Shown in pieces: positions 1 through 8,286 of a DNA stretch of 34,004 nucleotides. The DNA is from Fidelibacterota bacterium. GTDB taxonomy: Bacteria > Fidelibacterota > Marinisomatia > SCGC-AAA003-L08 > JACNLC01. Location of the stretch: NCBI GenBank assembly GCA_014381725.1, contig JACNLC010000062.1, positions 1 to 34,004 on the forward strand, read 5' to 3'. Numbering within the stretch: the stretch's first letter is position 1; the number at the start of each line of letters is the position of its first letter. The position numbers and the translations under genes are program-made. A model generated the notes under the pieces. The model had not been told where the DNA came from. It saw only the letters and a program-made list of their open reading frames with translations, and did no database searches.

Positions 1-2663
1 CTGAAGAAACTGGTTGTACAGATGAGTTAGCTTGTAACTTCGTGGAAACTGCAACAGAAGATGATGGTAGTTGTTATTCTGAAAATACAGTAACTTGTTA
101 TGAAGATGTAGATGCAGATGGTTATTACAACCAAACTCAAGATTACACAGAATGTGATGCTGTATGTTTAGACTTAGGTGAAGCTTGGTCAGACTCAGAA
201 GGTAGTGGAGTTGAAATATTTGGTTGCGATGATCCAGAAGCTAATAATTATGATGAAACTGCTACTGAAAACGATGGAAGTTGCGAATATAATACTCCTC
301 CTGTAGCATTTGATGATGCTTTTGAAACATCTGAAGATGTTATTTTAACTATCGAAGCACCAGGAGTTCTCGGTAATGATGAAGATGCAGAAGCCGGTGG
401 TTCTCCTGATTGGGTTGTGGATGTACCTTTTTATGAATTTAATGCAACAATTACTTCCGTTGTTTTCTTTAACGATGAGGAATCTGTTGATGAAAATGAT
501 ATAGTTGCTGCATTTGTAGATGATGTATGCCGTGGATTAGCAAGTCCAACATATTTCCCAGTTAATGGAAGATACACTGTAAATATGATGATTTATAGCA
601 ATTTGTCAACTGGTGAAACTATGACATTTAAGGCCTATGACTCATCTGCAAATATGGTTGGTATTGTAGATTATTCGTATGATTTTATAGCTAACGAGAA
701 TGTAGGTAATGATATGGTGCCTAATGAGTTACATTGTACTTATGAAGGTGAAGGTCAGGTTTTATCAACTGTTTTGGATACTGATGTAACAAATGGTAAT
801 CTTACATTAAGTGCAGATGGTTCATTTGAATATACTCCAAATGCAGATTGGTTTGGAACCGATAGTTTCACATACACAGCGTTTGATGGTGAGTTTTATT
901 CTGATCCTGCAACTGTTACTATTACTGTAACATCTGTGAATGATGCTCCAACAATTGATTTACCTGAAAGTTTTACATTTGATGAAGATGGTAGTTTAAC
1001 TGAAGATTTCACTTCTTATTTATTTGATATAGATGAAGATATTCTAACATTAGATGTTTCTGATAGTGAAATTATTTCAGTAGTCATTGATGGCTTTACT
1101 GTAACACTTGAAGCTGCAGAAAATTGGAATGGTACTGAAACTATCACATTTATTGTTGACGATTCTCAAGGTCGTGAAATCGCAAGTGATTTAGTTGATA
1201 TTATAGTATTACCAACTAATGATGCACCAACTGCAAACGAAATGTTTATTGCAACTGATGAAGATACTCCAGTAGAAATTACATTGTCTGGTTATGATAT
1301 CGATGGAGATGATTTGACCTTTACAGTTGTAGATGCACCAATTAACGGTACTTACGAAGGTGGGATTTATACTCCAAATGCTAACTATTTTGGTGAAGAT
1401 ACATTTACTTTTGTAGCAAATGATACTGAGCTTGATTCTGATCCTGCAACTGTTACTATTACTGTAACATCTGTGAATGATGCTCCAACAATTGATTTAC
1501 CTGAAAGTTTTACATTTGATGAAGATGGTAGTTTAACTGAAGATTTCACTTCTTATTTATTTGATATAGATGAAGATATTCTAACATTAGATGTTTCTGA
1601 TAGTGAAATTATTTCAGTAGTCATTGATGGCTTTACTGTAACACTTGAAGCTGCAGAAAATTGGAATGGTACTGAAACTATCACATTTATTGTTGACGAT
1701 TCTCAAGGTCGTGAAATCGCAAGTGATTTAGTTGATATTATAGTATTACCAACTAATGATGCACCAACTGCAAACGAAATGTTTATTGCAACTGATGAAG
1801 ATACTCCAGTAGAAATTACATTGTCTGGTTATGATATCGATGGAGATGATTTGACCTTTACAGTTGTAGATGCACCAATTAACGGTACTTACGAAGGTGG
1901 GATTTATACTCCAAATGCTAACTATTTTGGTGAAGATACATTTACTTTTGTAGCAAATGATACTGAGCTTGATTCTGATCCTGCAACTGTTTCAATTACA
2001 ATAGCACCGATTAATGATGTACCTTCAGATTTTGTATTATTAACACCTGAAGATAATACAGAAATCTTGATAACAGAAGAAAATCTTGATGTTGTATTAG
2101 AATTCTCGTGGGAAGCTTCAACCGATCAAGATGATGATGAATTAACTTATACATTTATTGGATATGGTGATCTTGAAATGTTGGCCTTCGGTTCTACTAC
2201 CGAAACAAGTTTCTCAGTAACTTATGGAGAATTAGAAGATTTGATGTATCTTCAAGGCTTAGAAGTTATAACAGGAACTTGGTCAATACTTGTTACTGAT
2301 GGTGTGGAAAATGTAGAAGCTATTGCGTTTGCATTAACAATTGATGGTTCTGCTGTTGGAATTGATGGCGTAATTGCTCCTGATAATTTTGCATTACGAC
2401 AAAATCATCCAAATCCATTTAATCCTGTAACAACTATTTCTTACGATATTTCTGAGGTTTCTCATGTTGTGTTAGAGGTTTACAATGTTATGGGACAAAG
2501 AGTAAATACTTTAGTTAATGGTACAGTTAATGTTGGATATCATCAAGCACAATGGGATGGTAGAGATGATTCAGCAAGACAACTACCTTCTGGAGTTTAT
2601 CTATATCATCTTACAGTGAATGGAATTACTGTGGATATGAAGAAGATGATGATGATTAAATAG
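1..2663 (+). CDS. 5'-truncated cadherin/Ig-like repeat surface protein with T9SS sorting domain
   Basis: The frame is open from base 3, so the gene begins upstream of the window. A GTG at 42 is probably internal, because the codons before it already encode the first half of a Cys repeat (GCTDELACNF...DDGSC). Two such repeats lie at about 12-100 and 222-290. A cadherin/bacterial-Ig-like domain starts near 295 (TPPVAFDDAFET) and is interrupted at 408-755 by a 116-aa domain that reappears at the N-terminus of the next gene. It resumes with NGNLTLSADGSFEYTPNADW. Two identical 179-aa units of paired Ig/cadherin-like domains follow (898-1971), then another Ig-like segment. The C-terminus (about 2395-2663) has HPNPFNPVTTISYDI, LEVYNVMGQRV and LPSGVYLYHL, a type A T9SS sorting domain. 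A large adhesin or matrix-type exoprotein is the likely role, but no ligand is visible. A strong terminator follows. Confidence 0.85.
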   Translation, partial: EETGCTDELACNFVETATEDDGSCYSENTVTCYEDVDADGYYNQTQDYTECDAVCLDLGEAWSDSEGSGVEIFGCDDPEANNYDETATENDGSCEYNTPPVAFDDAFETSEDVILTIEAPGVLGNDEDAEAGGSPDWVVDVPFYEFNATITSVVFFNDEESVDENDIVAAFVDDVCRGLASPTYFPVNGRYTVNMMIYSNLSTGETMTFKAYDSSANMVGIVDYSYDFIANENVGNDMVPNELHCTYEGEGQVLSTVLDTDVTNGNLTLSADGSFEYTPNADWFGTDSFTYTAFDGEFYSDPATVTITVTSVNDAPTIDLPESFTFDEDGSLTEDFTSYLFDIDEDILTLDVSDSEIISVVIDGFTVTLEAAENWNGTETITFIVDDSQGREIASDLVDIIVLPTNDAPTANEMFIATDEDTPVEITLSGYDIDGDDLTFTVVDAPINGTYEGGIYTPNANYFGEDTFTFVANDTELDSDPATVTITVTSVNDAPTIDLPESFTFDEDGSLTEDFTSYLFDIDEDILTLDVSDSEIISVVIDGFTVTLEAAENWNGTETITFIVDDSQGREIASDLVDIIVLPTNDAPTANEMFIATDEDTPVEITLSGYDIDGDDLTFTVVDAPINGTYEGGIYTPNANYFGEDTFTFVANDTELDSDPATVSITIAPINDVPSDFVLLTPEDNTEILITEENLDVVLEFSWEASTDQDDDELTYTFIGYGDLEMLAFGSTTETSFSVTYGELEDLMYLQGLEVITGTWSILVTDGVENVEAIAFALTIDGSAVGIDGVIAPDNFALRQNHPNPFNPVTTISYDISEVSHVVLEVYNVMGQRVNTLVNGTVNVGYHQAQWDGRDDSARQLPSGVYLYHLTVNGITVDMKKMMMIK
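898..1991 (+). repeat. Perfect 537-bp in-frame tandem duplication
   Basis: Bases 898-1434 recur at 1435-1971 with no difference that I can find by eye, and the first 20 bases of a third unit continue to 1991. The period is exactly 179 codons, so the reading frame is kept. Each unit encodes two Ig/cadherin-like subdomains, beginning at NDAPTIDLPESF and NDAPTANEMF. Identity at synonymous sites points to a very recent duplication or ongoing homogenisation. Repeats like this can also be miscounted in short-read assemblies. Confidence 0.93.
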
Positions 2664-2690
2664 TCACATCATCAAATGCTAATTTATATG

Positions 2691-2727
2691 AACGGGGGAG
2701 AGATTATTCTTCCCCGTTTTTTTTTCA
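2691..2727 (+). terminator. Rho-independent terminator after the repeat adhesin
   Basis: AACGGGGGAGA pairs with TCTTCCCCGTT (11 bp with one G-T pair) around a 6-nt loop, followed immediately by a run of T. It lies about 28 bases after the stop codon at 2663. Confidence 0.9.
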
Positions 2728-3027
2728 CCTCACCCTTAAACCATTTATTATTAAGTCCCATACGAGTATATTTATTTCCATATTGAAATTTGAACCTTGA
2801 ATAGTAGTTCTCAATCGTCAACTATTAACTGCTTTTAACTTTGAGAATAATATAATTTAGATGTAACATTGCCCATAGTTTGGAGGTATAATAATGTTAA
2901 GTTGTTACATATTGTAATACAATATTTATTGGAATGACATCCTTACTGTTGGTATTATAGAGTGCTAATTGAGATAATAATTTAAATTTAATCAAAAAGT
3001 AAAAACCTAAAAAGAAAGGAAATAATA
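2728..3027. other. 300-bp AT-rich intergenic region
   Basis: No gene-sized frame lies between the terminator and the start of the 1457-aa gene. It holds a perfect TATAAT at 2851-2856 without a good -35 box, a seven-codon frame with a strong Shine-Dalgarno (see next entry), and a second weak promoter-like pair (TTGGAA at 2929, TATTAT at 2953, 18-base spacer). It probably carries the promoter and leader of the downstream gene. Confidence 0.5.
2851..2917 (+). promoter_or_regulatory. Possible leader: TATAAT, GGAGG and a seven-codon frame
   Basis: TATAAT at 2851-2856 is followed by GGAGG at 2882-2886 and, seven bases later, an ATG at 2894. This opens a seven-codon frame (MLSCYIL) ending with TAA at 2917. 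The Shine-Dalgarno is better than that of most full-length genes here. It could be a regulatory leader peptide for the gene at 3028, the remnant of a deleted gene, or chance in AT-rich sequence. Confidence 0.2.
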
Positions 3028-6000
3028 ATGATTAAGTTAATGAAAAAACAAATGATTGTAGTGCTTACGCTTGTTGCGTTTGGTGCAATCTTATTTGCAG
3101 ATGCTCCTGTTTGGGAAGTAGATGTACCAGCGTATGAGTTTAATGCGACTCAAACTGGTGTAGTTACTTTCGATGGTGTGGAATCAGTTGATGAAACTGA
3201 CATCATAGCTACATTTGTAGATGATGTATGCCGTGGTGTTGCAAGCCCATCGTTTTTCCCAGTTACTGGAAGATACACTGTAAATATGATGATTTACGCA
3301 AATTCAAACGGTGAAACTATGACATTCAAAGCTTATGATTCTTCTGCTGATGTAGTATTTGAAGAATTGTTTGATATTGATGGAAATGTCTATACTTACA
3401 CTTTCTTAGCAAATGAAAATGTAGGTAATGATATGACACCAGTTGAATGGTTTGCTGTAACTCCAGTTGAAGCAATTACTGCTGAATTTTCAGCAGATGT
3501 AACTGAAGGTGCTGAAGCTCCTTTAACTGTTACATTCACTGATTTGTCTGTTGTAAATGAAGGTGAGATTACTTCTTGGACATGGGATTTTGGTGATGGC
3601 GAAACAAGTGTTGAGCAAAACCCTATTCACGAATTTGTAACTGCTGGATATTTTACAGTTGCACTTACAGTAAGTGATGGAGTTAACGAAGATACAGAAA
3701 CTAAAATTGATTATATTCATATCAATGAAGCTCCTGTTTTGACTGATATTGCAGACCAAACTATCAACGAAGATGAGTTTATCCAAATAATTTTGGAAGC
3801 AACTGATGACGGTGGTAATTTAGTTTTTGGTGCAACTTCTGATGAAGTTAATATAACGGTAAGCGTAAACAATGACCATATGTTACTCACTCCAGCTGAA
3901 AACTGGTTTGGTGAAGCGTTAGTTACTGTTACAGTTGCAGATAATTTTGGTGCAACTGATACAGATGATTTTACACTAACTGTAGTTTCAGTATTAGATG
4001 CTCCTGTTGCAGATTTTGATGCTGATGTAACATCTGGTATTGGTTCTTTAGAAGTTCAATTTACCGATTTATCAACAGATGTTGATGATGCGATTGTGGC
4101 TTGGGATTGGAACTTTGGTGACGATGCTACAAGTACTGACCAAAATCCTATTCATCTTTATGAAATGGCAGGAAACTATACAGTAACATTAACTGTAACT
4201 GACGAAGCTGGTTTAACAGGTACAGAAGAAAAAGTTGATTATATTGTAATTGTACCTCCGGAAGAATTATTCCCTCCAAGAAACCTAAATGCAGAAGTTG
4301 TTGACATTAACGATGTTAATTTGACTTGGTCTGCTCCTAACTCAGGTGGTGAAGGTGATGAAATTGAAGAAGGTTTTGAAGCTGCATTTCCTCCAGAAGG
4401 TTGGTTAGATATCGATAATAATGGAGATGGATACTCTTGGCAAGCTTATGAATATGATCCACATAGTGGAACATATGCTGCTGGAAGTTCTTCTTGGCCA
4501 GATCAAAATCCTGTTACACCTGATAACTGGTTAATTACACCAGCACTTGCATTGGGCGGTGCAGAAGAATTGACTTTCTGGACAGCAACACAAGATCCTG
4601 CATATCCAGCGGAACATTATTCTGTGAAACTATCAACTACGGGTACAAATGTTTCTGATTTTACAAATGTGTTGTTTGAAGAAACATTAGCTGATGATAT
4701 TTGGCACGAAATTACAGTTGACTTATCTGCATTTGCAGGTGAAACTGTTTATATCGCTTTCCAACATCACGATTGTTATGATATGTTTTGGATGAAATTA
4801 GATGATATTTCTGTACTTAATAGAAATACAAGAGAAGTTGTATTTTCTGCAGATTTTGAAGATGTAAGTGATTTTGCAAAAATGACACAAAGAAGTAGTG
4901 GTTCAACTAAATATTCTACAACTAACCGTGAATTTTTGGGCGAATACAATGTTTACCGTGATGGTGTTCAATTAAATGTTGATCCTATTACTGAAACGAA
5001 CTTTGAAGAATATGATCTTGAGGTTGGAACTTATGCTTATACTGTAACAGCACTTTATACAGGTGGGTATGAATCTGATCCAACTGAACCAGCTGAAGCT
5101 ATAATCTTAGGTACTGGTACAATTACAGGTACAGTAACTGATGCTTTAGATGGAGTTGCAATTGAGGGTGCTTTAATCACAGCTGGTGAATTTGAAGTAT
5201 TGACAGATACCGAAGGTTCTTTCGTACTTGAAGTTATTGAAGGAACTTATGATGTTACTTGTTCTGCAGGTGGTTATGCAGACCAAACAGAAACTATTAC
5301 AATTGCTTATATGGATGTTATTACTTTAGACTTTTCTATGGATGAAGTACCTTATGCTCCAACCGTAGTTGAAGCTGTAGTTAATGAAGATGATACTGAA
5401 GCAACAATTACTTGGTCTATGAATGCTGAACCTGTTGGTGAATGTGCTGGAAGTTATTCTGTAGTTGGTATTGCTGACCTTGATGAGGATGGTGTTGATG
5501 ATCCTTGTTGGTCAGACGGTACTGGTTACTTCTATTTCACTTGGGAAGGTGGCTGTTTGGCTACTTTTATTGAGTATAGTGCTGGTGGAATTGATCTTTC
5601 ATCTTATGGATTTACAGAAGGTTTCTTCTTCTATGGATTTGAGCCGGGTGTAACTGAAACTTTTGCAATGACTTTTGATACAGGTGATGTTGCGACAGGC
5701 ACAGCAACTTCAGCTTGTGGTGGTCGTGATGGTTTAACTCCTGGTGAGCTTATTACAGATATAAAATACAGAAGATATAATCATTTTGAAGATGCGAGCT
5801 ATATAAGTCACTCAGATTATGTGTATGAAACACCTAACCTAAGAACTTTAGATGGCTATAATGTGTATCTACTTTTAGAAGATGATGAAACCAACGAAGC
5901 TAACTGGGTTACTATTGCTGAATCTGTTGTAGATACTTTTTATGTAGATGCAACTTGGGCAGATGTAGAATCAGGTATTTACGAATATGCTGTTAAAGCG

Positions 6001-7401
6001 GTTTATTCAAGTGGTACACATTCTGATCCAACATTCTCTGATGTGCTACCAAAAGATATGACAGTAGAAGTTACAGTGAATGTAATCTTGAACTCAGAAG
6101 AAAGTCCAGCTGGCGCACAAGTTACTTTATATGGTGATGAATTTGATTATACAGAAACTGCTGGTGCAGATGGTGTTGTATTTCCTGAAGTATGGAAAGG
6201 TAACTATGATTTGTTAGTTGAGTTAAGTGGCTATACTGAGTATGAACAATCTAATATTGATATTCAAGATGCAACTACTTTAGATGCTGTGCTTACAGAA
6301 ATCATAGAAGCACCTGAAAACTTAGTTGTGAGTGTAGATGCTCCAAATGTTGAATTATCTTGGGATGAAGCTGGCCAAACTACAATTTTGACTATCGAAA
6401 TATTAACTGATGATTATGGTTATGAAACTACTTGGGATCTAGTAGATTCTAATGGTAATGTGATTGATAGTGAAATGAATGGTGATTTTGCCAATGCAAC
6501 TTTATACACTTGGGAATATGAACTTGAACTAGGTACTTATGTTTGGACGATATATGATGAGTGGGGTGATGGCATTTGCTGTGATTATGGTGAAGGTTAC
6601 TATAATCTATATCTTAACGGTGACAACTTTGCAAGTGGTGGAGTTTTTGGAGCTTCTGAAAGTATCGAATTTGATACGGATGGTGGATCTACACCTGATG
6701 GATATTTTGATTGCGATGGTGTAGAGTTTGATGATGCTTATCTTGCTTGGCTTGGTGATGGATATTGTGACGATGGTACTTACGGTGTAAACTTCCTCTG
6801 TGATGATTGGGGATGGGATTGTGGAGATTGTGAAGGTCAAACAGGTCCAGATCCAAACGGTTGGTGCGATGGTAGAGAATTTGCTAATGATATGCCTGCA
6901 AAAGATAGTTTTGTACCGGTGTTCAGAAGTTTAGAAGGATATGTAATTTATGTTGATGGATTAGAAGTAGATATTGCAACTGAAACTTCATACACTTGGG
7001 TAGCAACGGTAGGCGGAACTTATGATTTCTGTGTATCTGCACTATATACAACTGGTGAATCTTCAATCATCTGCGAAGAAGGTGTTGAAGTACCATTTGG
7101 TGATGTTAGTGATTTACATCCGATAGCATTTGACTTGCATCAGAATTATCCAAATCCGTTTAATCCTGTAACAAGTATTGGTTACGATATTCCTGAAGCT
7201 TGTGAAGTTCAAATTAGTATTTATAATGTACTTGGACAACAAGTTAAAACACTTGTGAATGATTCACATCAACCTGGTTATTATTCAGTTCAATGGGATG
7301 GTACAAATGGTGCAGGTAATATTTTACCAAACGGTTTGTATATTTACACCATTGATGCTGGTAATTTCAGTAGCGTTAAAAAGTTAGTATTAATGAAATA
7401 A
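3028..7401 (+). CDS. 1457-aa mosaic T9SS exoprotein (PKD, cadherin-like, interrupted FN3, carboxypeptidase-regulatory-like domains)
   Basis: ATG 3028 follows AAAGGA with a 7-base spacer and gives a signal peptide (MIKLMKKQMIVVLTLVAFGA, cleavage near residue 25). Approximate layout: 26-145, the domain also inserted in the previous gene (AFVDDVCRGVASP, GETMTFKAYDSSA); 151-233, PKD (WTWDFGDGE); 234-326, cadherin-like; 327-411, second PKD (WDWNFGDDA); 415-693, FN3 split by a choice-of-anchor J/cleaved-adhesin-like module; 695-771, carboxypeptidase-regulatory-like (GTITGTVTD); 777-1011, second split FN3; 1012-1091, another carboxypeptidase-regulatory-like domain; 1094-1355, third split FN3 holding a GDGICCDYGEGYYNLYLNG module and a Cys-rich LNR-like segment; 1365-1457, T9SS sorting domain (YPNPFNPVTSIGYDI, NGLYIYTIDA). 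No catalytic motif was found. Probably a surface adhesin or glycan/protein-binding scaffold. Confidence 0.92.
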   Translation: MIKLMKKQMIVVLTLVAFGAILFADAPVWEVDVPAYEFNATQTGVVTFDGVESVDETDIIATFVDDVCRGVASPSFFPVTGRYTVNMMIYANSNGETMTFKAYDSSADVVFEELFDIDGNVYTYTFLANENVGNDMTPVEWFAVTPVEAITAEFSADVTEGAEAPLTVTFTDLSVVNEGEITSWTWDFGDGETSVEQNPIHEFVTAGYFTVALTVSDGVNEDTETKIDYIHINEAPVLTDIADQTINEDEFIQIILEATDDGGNLVFGATSDEVNITVSVNNDHMLLTPAENWFGEALVTVTVADNFGATDTDDFTLTVVSVLDAPVADFDADVTSGIGSLEVQFTDLSTDVDDAIVAWDWNFGDDATSTDQNPIHLYEMAGNYTVTLTVTDEAGLTGTEEKVDYIVIVPPEELFPPRNLNAEVVDINDVNLTWSAPNSGGEGDEIEEGFEAAFPPEGWLDIDNNGDGYSWQAYEYDPHSGTYAAGSSSWPDQNPVTPDNWLITPALALGGAEELTFWTATQDPAYPAEHYSVKLSTTGTNVSDFTNVLFEETLADDIWHEITVDLSAFAGETVYIAFQHHDCYDMFWMKLDDISVLNRNTREVVFSADFEDVSDFAKMTQRSSGSTKYSTTNREFLGEYNVYRDGVQLNVDPITETNFEEYDLEVGTYAYTVTALYTGGYESDPTEPAEAIILGTGTITGTVTDALDGVAIEGALITAGEFEVLTDTEGSFVLEVIEGTYDVTCSAGGYADQTETITIAYMDVITLDFSMDEVPYAPTVVEAVVNEDDTEATITWSMNAEPVGECAGSYSVVGIADLDEDGVDDPCWSDGTGYFYFTWEGGCLATFIEYSAGGIDLSSYGFTEGFFFYGFEPGVTETFAMTFDTGDVATGTATSACGGRDGLTPGELITDIKYRRYNHFEDASYISHSDYVYETPNLRTLDGYNVYLLLEDDETNEANWVTIAESVVDTFYVDATWADVESGIYEYAVKAVYSSGTHSDPTFSDVLPKDMTVEVTVNVILNSEESPAGAQVTLYGDEFDYTETAGADGVVFPEVWKGNYDLLVELSGYTEYEQSNIDIQDATTLDAVLTEIIEAPENLVVSVDAPNVELSWDEAGQTTILTIEILTDDYGYETTWDLVDSNGNVIDSEMNGDFANATLYTWEYELELGTYVWTIYDEWGDGICCDYGEGYYNLYLNGDNFASGGVFGASESIEFDTDGGSTPDGYFDCDGVEFDDAYLAWLGDGYCDDGTYGVNFLCDDWGWDCGDCEGQTGPDPNGWCDGREFANDMPAKDSFVPVFRSLEGYVIYVDGLEVDIATETSYTWVATVGGTYDFCVSALYTTGESSIICEEGVEVPFGDVSDLHPIAFDLHQNYPNPFNPVTSIGYDIPEACEVQISIYNVLGQQVKTLVNDSHQPGYYSVQWDGTNGAGNILPNGLYIYTIDAGNFSSVKKLVLMK

Positions 7402-7415
7402 GAAAAAGTGATACG

Positions 7416-7444
7416 GATTAAGTGATTGTACAATTCACTTAATC
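7416..7444. repeat. 29-bp near-perfect palindrome after the stop codon
   Basis: GATTAAGTG and CACTTAATC flank the self-complementary ATTGTACAAT, with one extra T. It starts 15 bases after the stop at 7401 and lies just upstream of a conventional terminator. It could stabilise the mRNA 3' end or bind a protein. It has no T-run of its own. Confidence 0.75.
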
Positions 7445-7458
7445 ATAAGCTATAAACT

Positions 7459-7490
7459 AAAACCCCTTGGAGAAATCTGAGGGGTTTTTT
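7459..7490 (+). terminator. Rho-independent terminator after the 1457-aa gene
   Basis: AAAACCCCT pairs with AGGGGTTTT around a 12-base loop and runs into a T-tract (7485-7491). Confidence 0.9.
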
Positions 7491-8286
7491 TAAATGGTTC
7501 TTAACAGATTTGAGTACTTTATTGAATTTGGCCTTACTCAATTTGCGTATAAAAACAAAAGTTGAATTCCGTTTAAAAAGAAATGCTGTCTGAAGTCAGT
7601 CAACTGACGGACAAGTTTATTTCTTTTAGGAATGAAAATAGTTGTTTTAGCAAATTGAGTGTCGCCTTGACCTTTTTGGTTCTTTTTCTGTCAAGAGAAA
7701 AAGAACAAGCTACTAAACTAATAATTGAGATAAATCCCGTATATCTATAAATCCTACTTCTGGCAATGTTTAGGGTCACAACAAAATCTTTCGTCAAGTC
7801 CGATTTACTTTATTCTAAAATAGTTAATCGATGTTCGATATTCAAAAAATAAGGGCAAGTTTGCACTAGCCATTACATTTAGCTTTGAAACCTTCACATC
7901 GAAAAGTATCGTTTATTGTGAAGAACCTTTTAAACTAAAAATGGATAACTGACAATGACATTACCAAGTTTCCAGTTTCAAATTTCAACCGGGAAACAAA
8001 TATGCTCTTAGGAACCTCAATTATAAATGCGGGGGTAGCCACAGTAAGCAGTGGCTTAGACTGTGCAATCTGAGGTTAAATAGAAGGATTTCTTTGTAGT
8101 GAAAGAGAACATCGAAATTTAATATATATGGTTTGTGATTATTACTTGAATGGGTCTATAAAAATGGGGTAAATTCGAAGATGAAATTTCAGAGAAATTT
8201 GGTGGCTTGATTTAAGTTATTTACTTCTGAAAACTATAATTGAAAATATTTATTCTCTTGAAGGAATGAAAGGCAAACAAAAACTG
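7491..8286. other. Gene-free, hairpin-rich intergenic region
   Basis: About 800 bases without a convincing gene. The 65-aa frame on the minus strand (7600-7797) has no family resemblance and lies over repeats. Inverted repeats visible: 7587-7613 (TGTC tgaa GTCAGT CA ACTGAC g GACA); 7679-7706 (GTTCTTTTTCT/AGAAAAAGAAC, loop GTCAAG); and a two-level structure at 8013-8077 (outer AACCTCA/TGAGGTT, inner AGCCAC/GTGGCT). It may be the remains of REP/MITE-type elements or an uncharacterised structured RNA. The 3' end carries a promoter-like TATAAT. Confidence 0.6.
8212..8240 (+). promoter_or_regulatory. Putative promoter of the possible lipoprotein gene
   Basis: A perfect TATAAT (8235-8240) has a poor -35 match (TTAAGT, 8212-8217) at a 17-base spacing. 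Transcription would begin near 8247, about 40 bases before the preferred ATG at 8287. Confidence 0.3.

Noticed and set aside
42-44. GTG at 42 as the true start of the first gene
   Set aside because: The frame is open upstream to base 3 and the upstream codons form the first half of a Cys repeat. There is also no signal peptide after this codon.
7600-7797. 65-aa frame on the minus strand in a gene-free region
   Set aside because: It covers the GTTCTTTTTCT hairpin and other repeats, has no ribosome-binding site or family resemblance, and its low-complexity Lys/Leu content fits translated repeat DNA.
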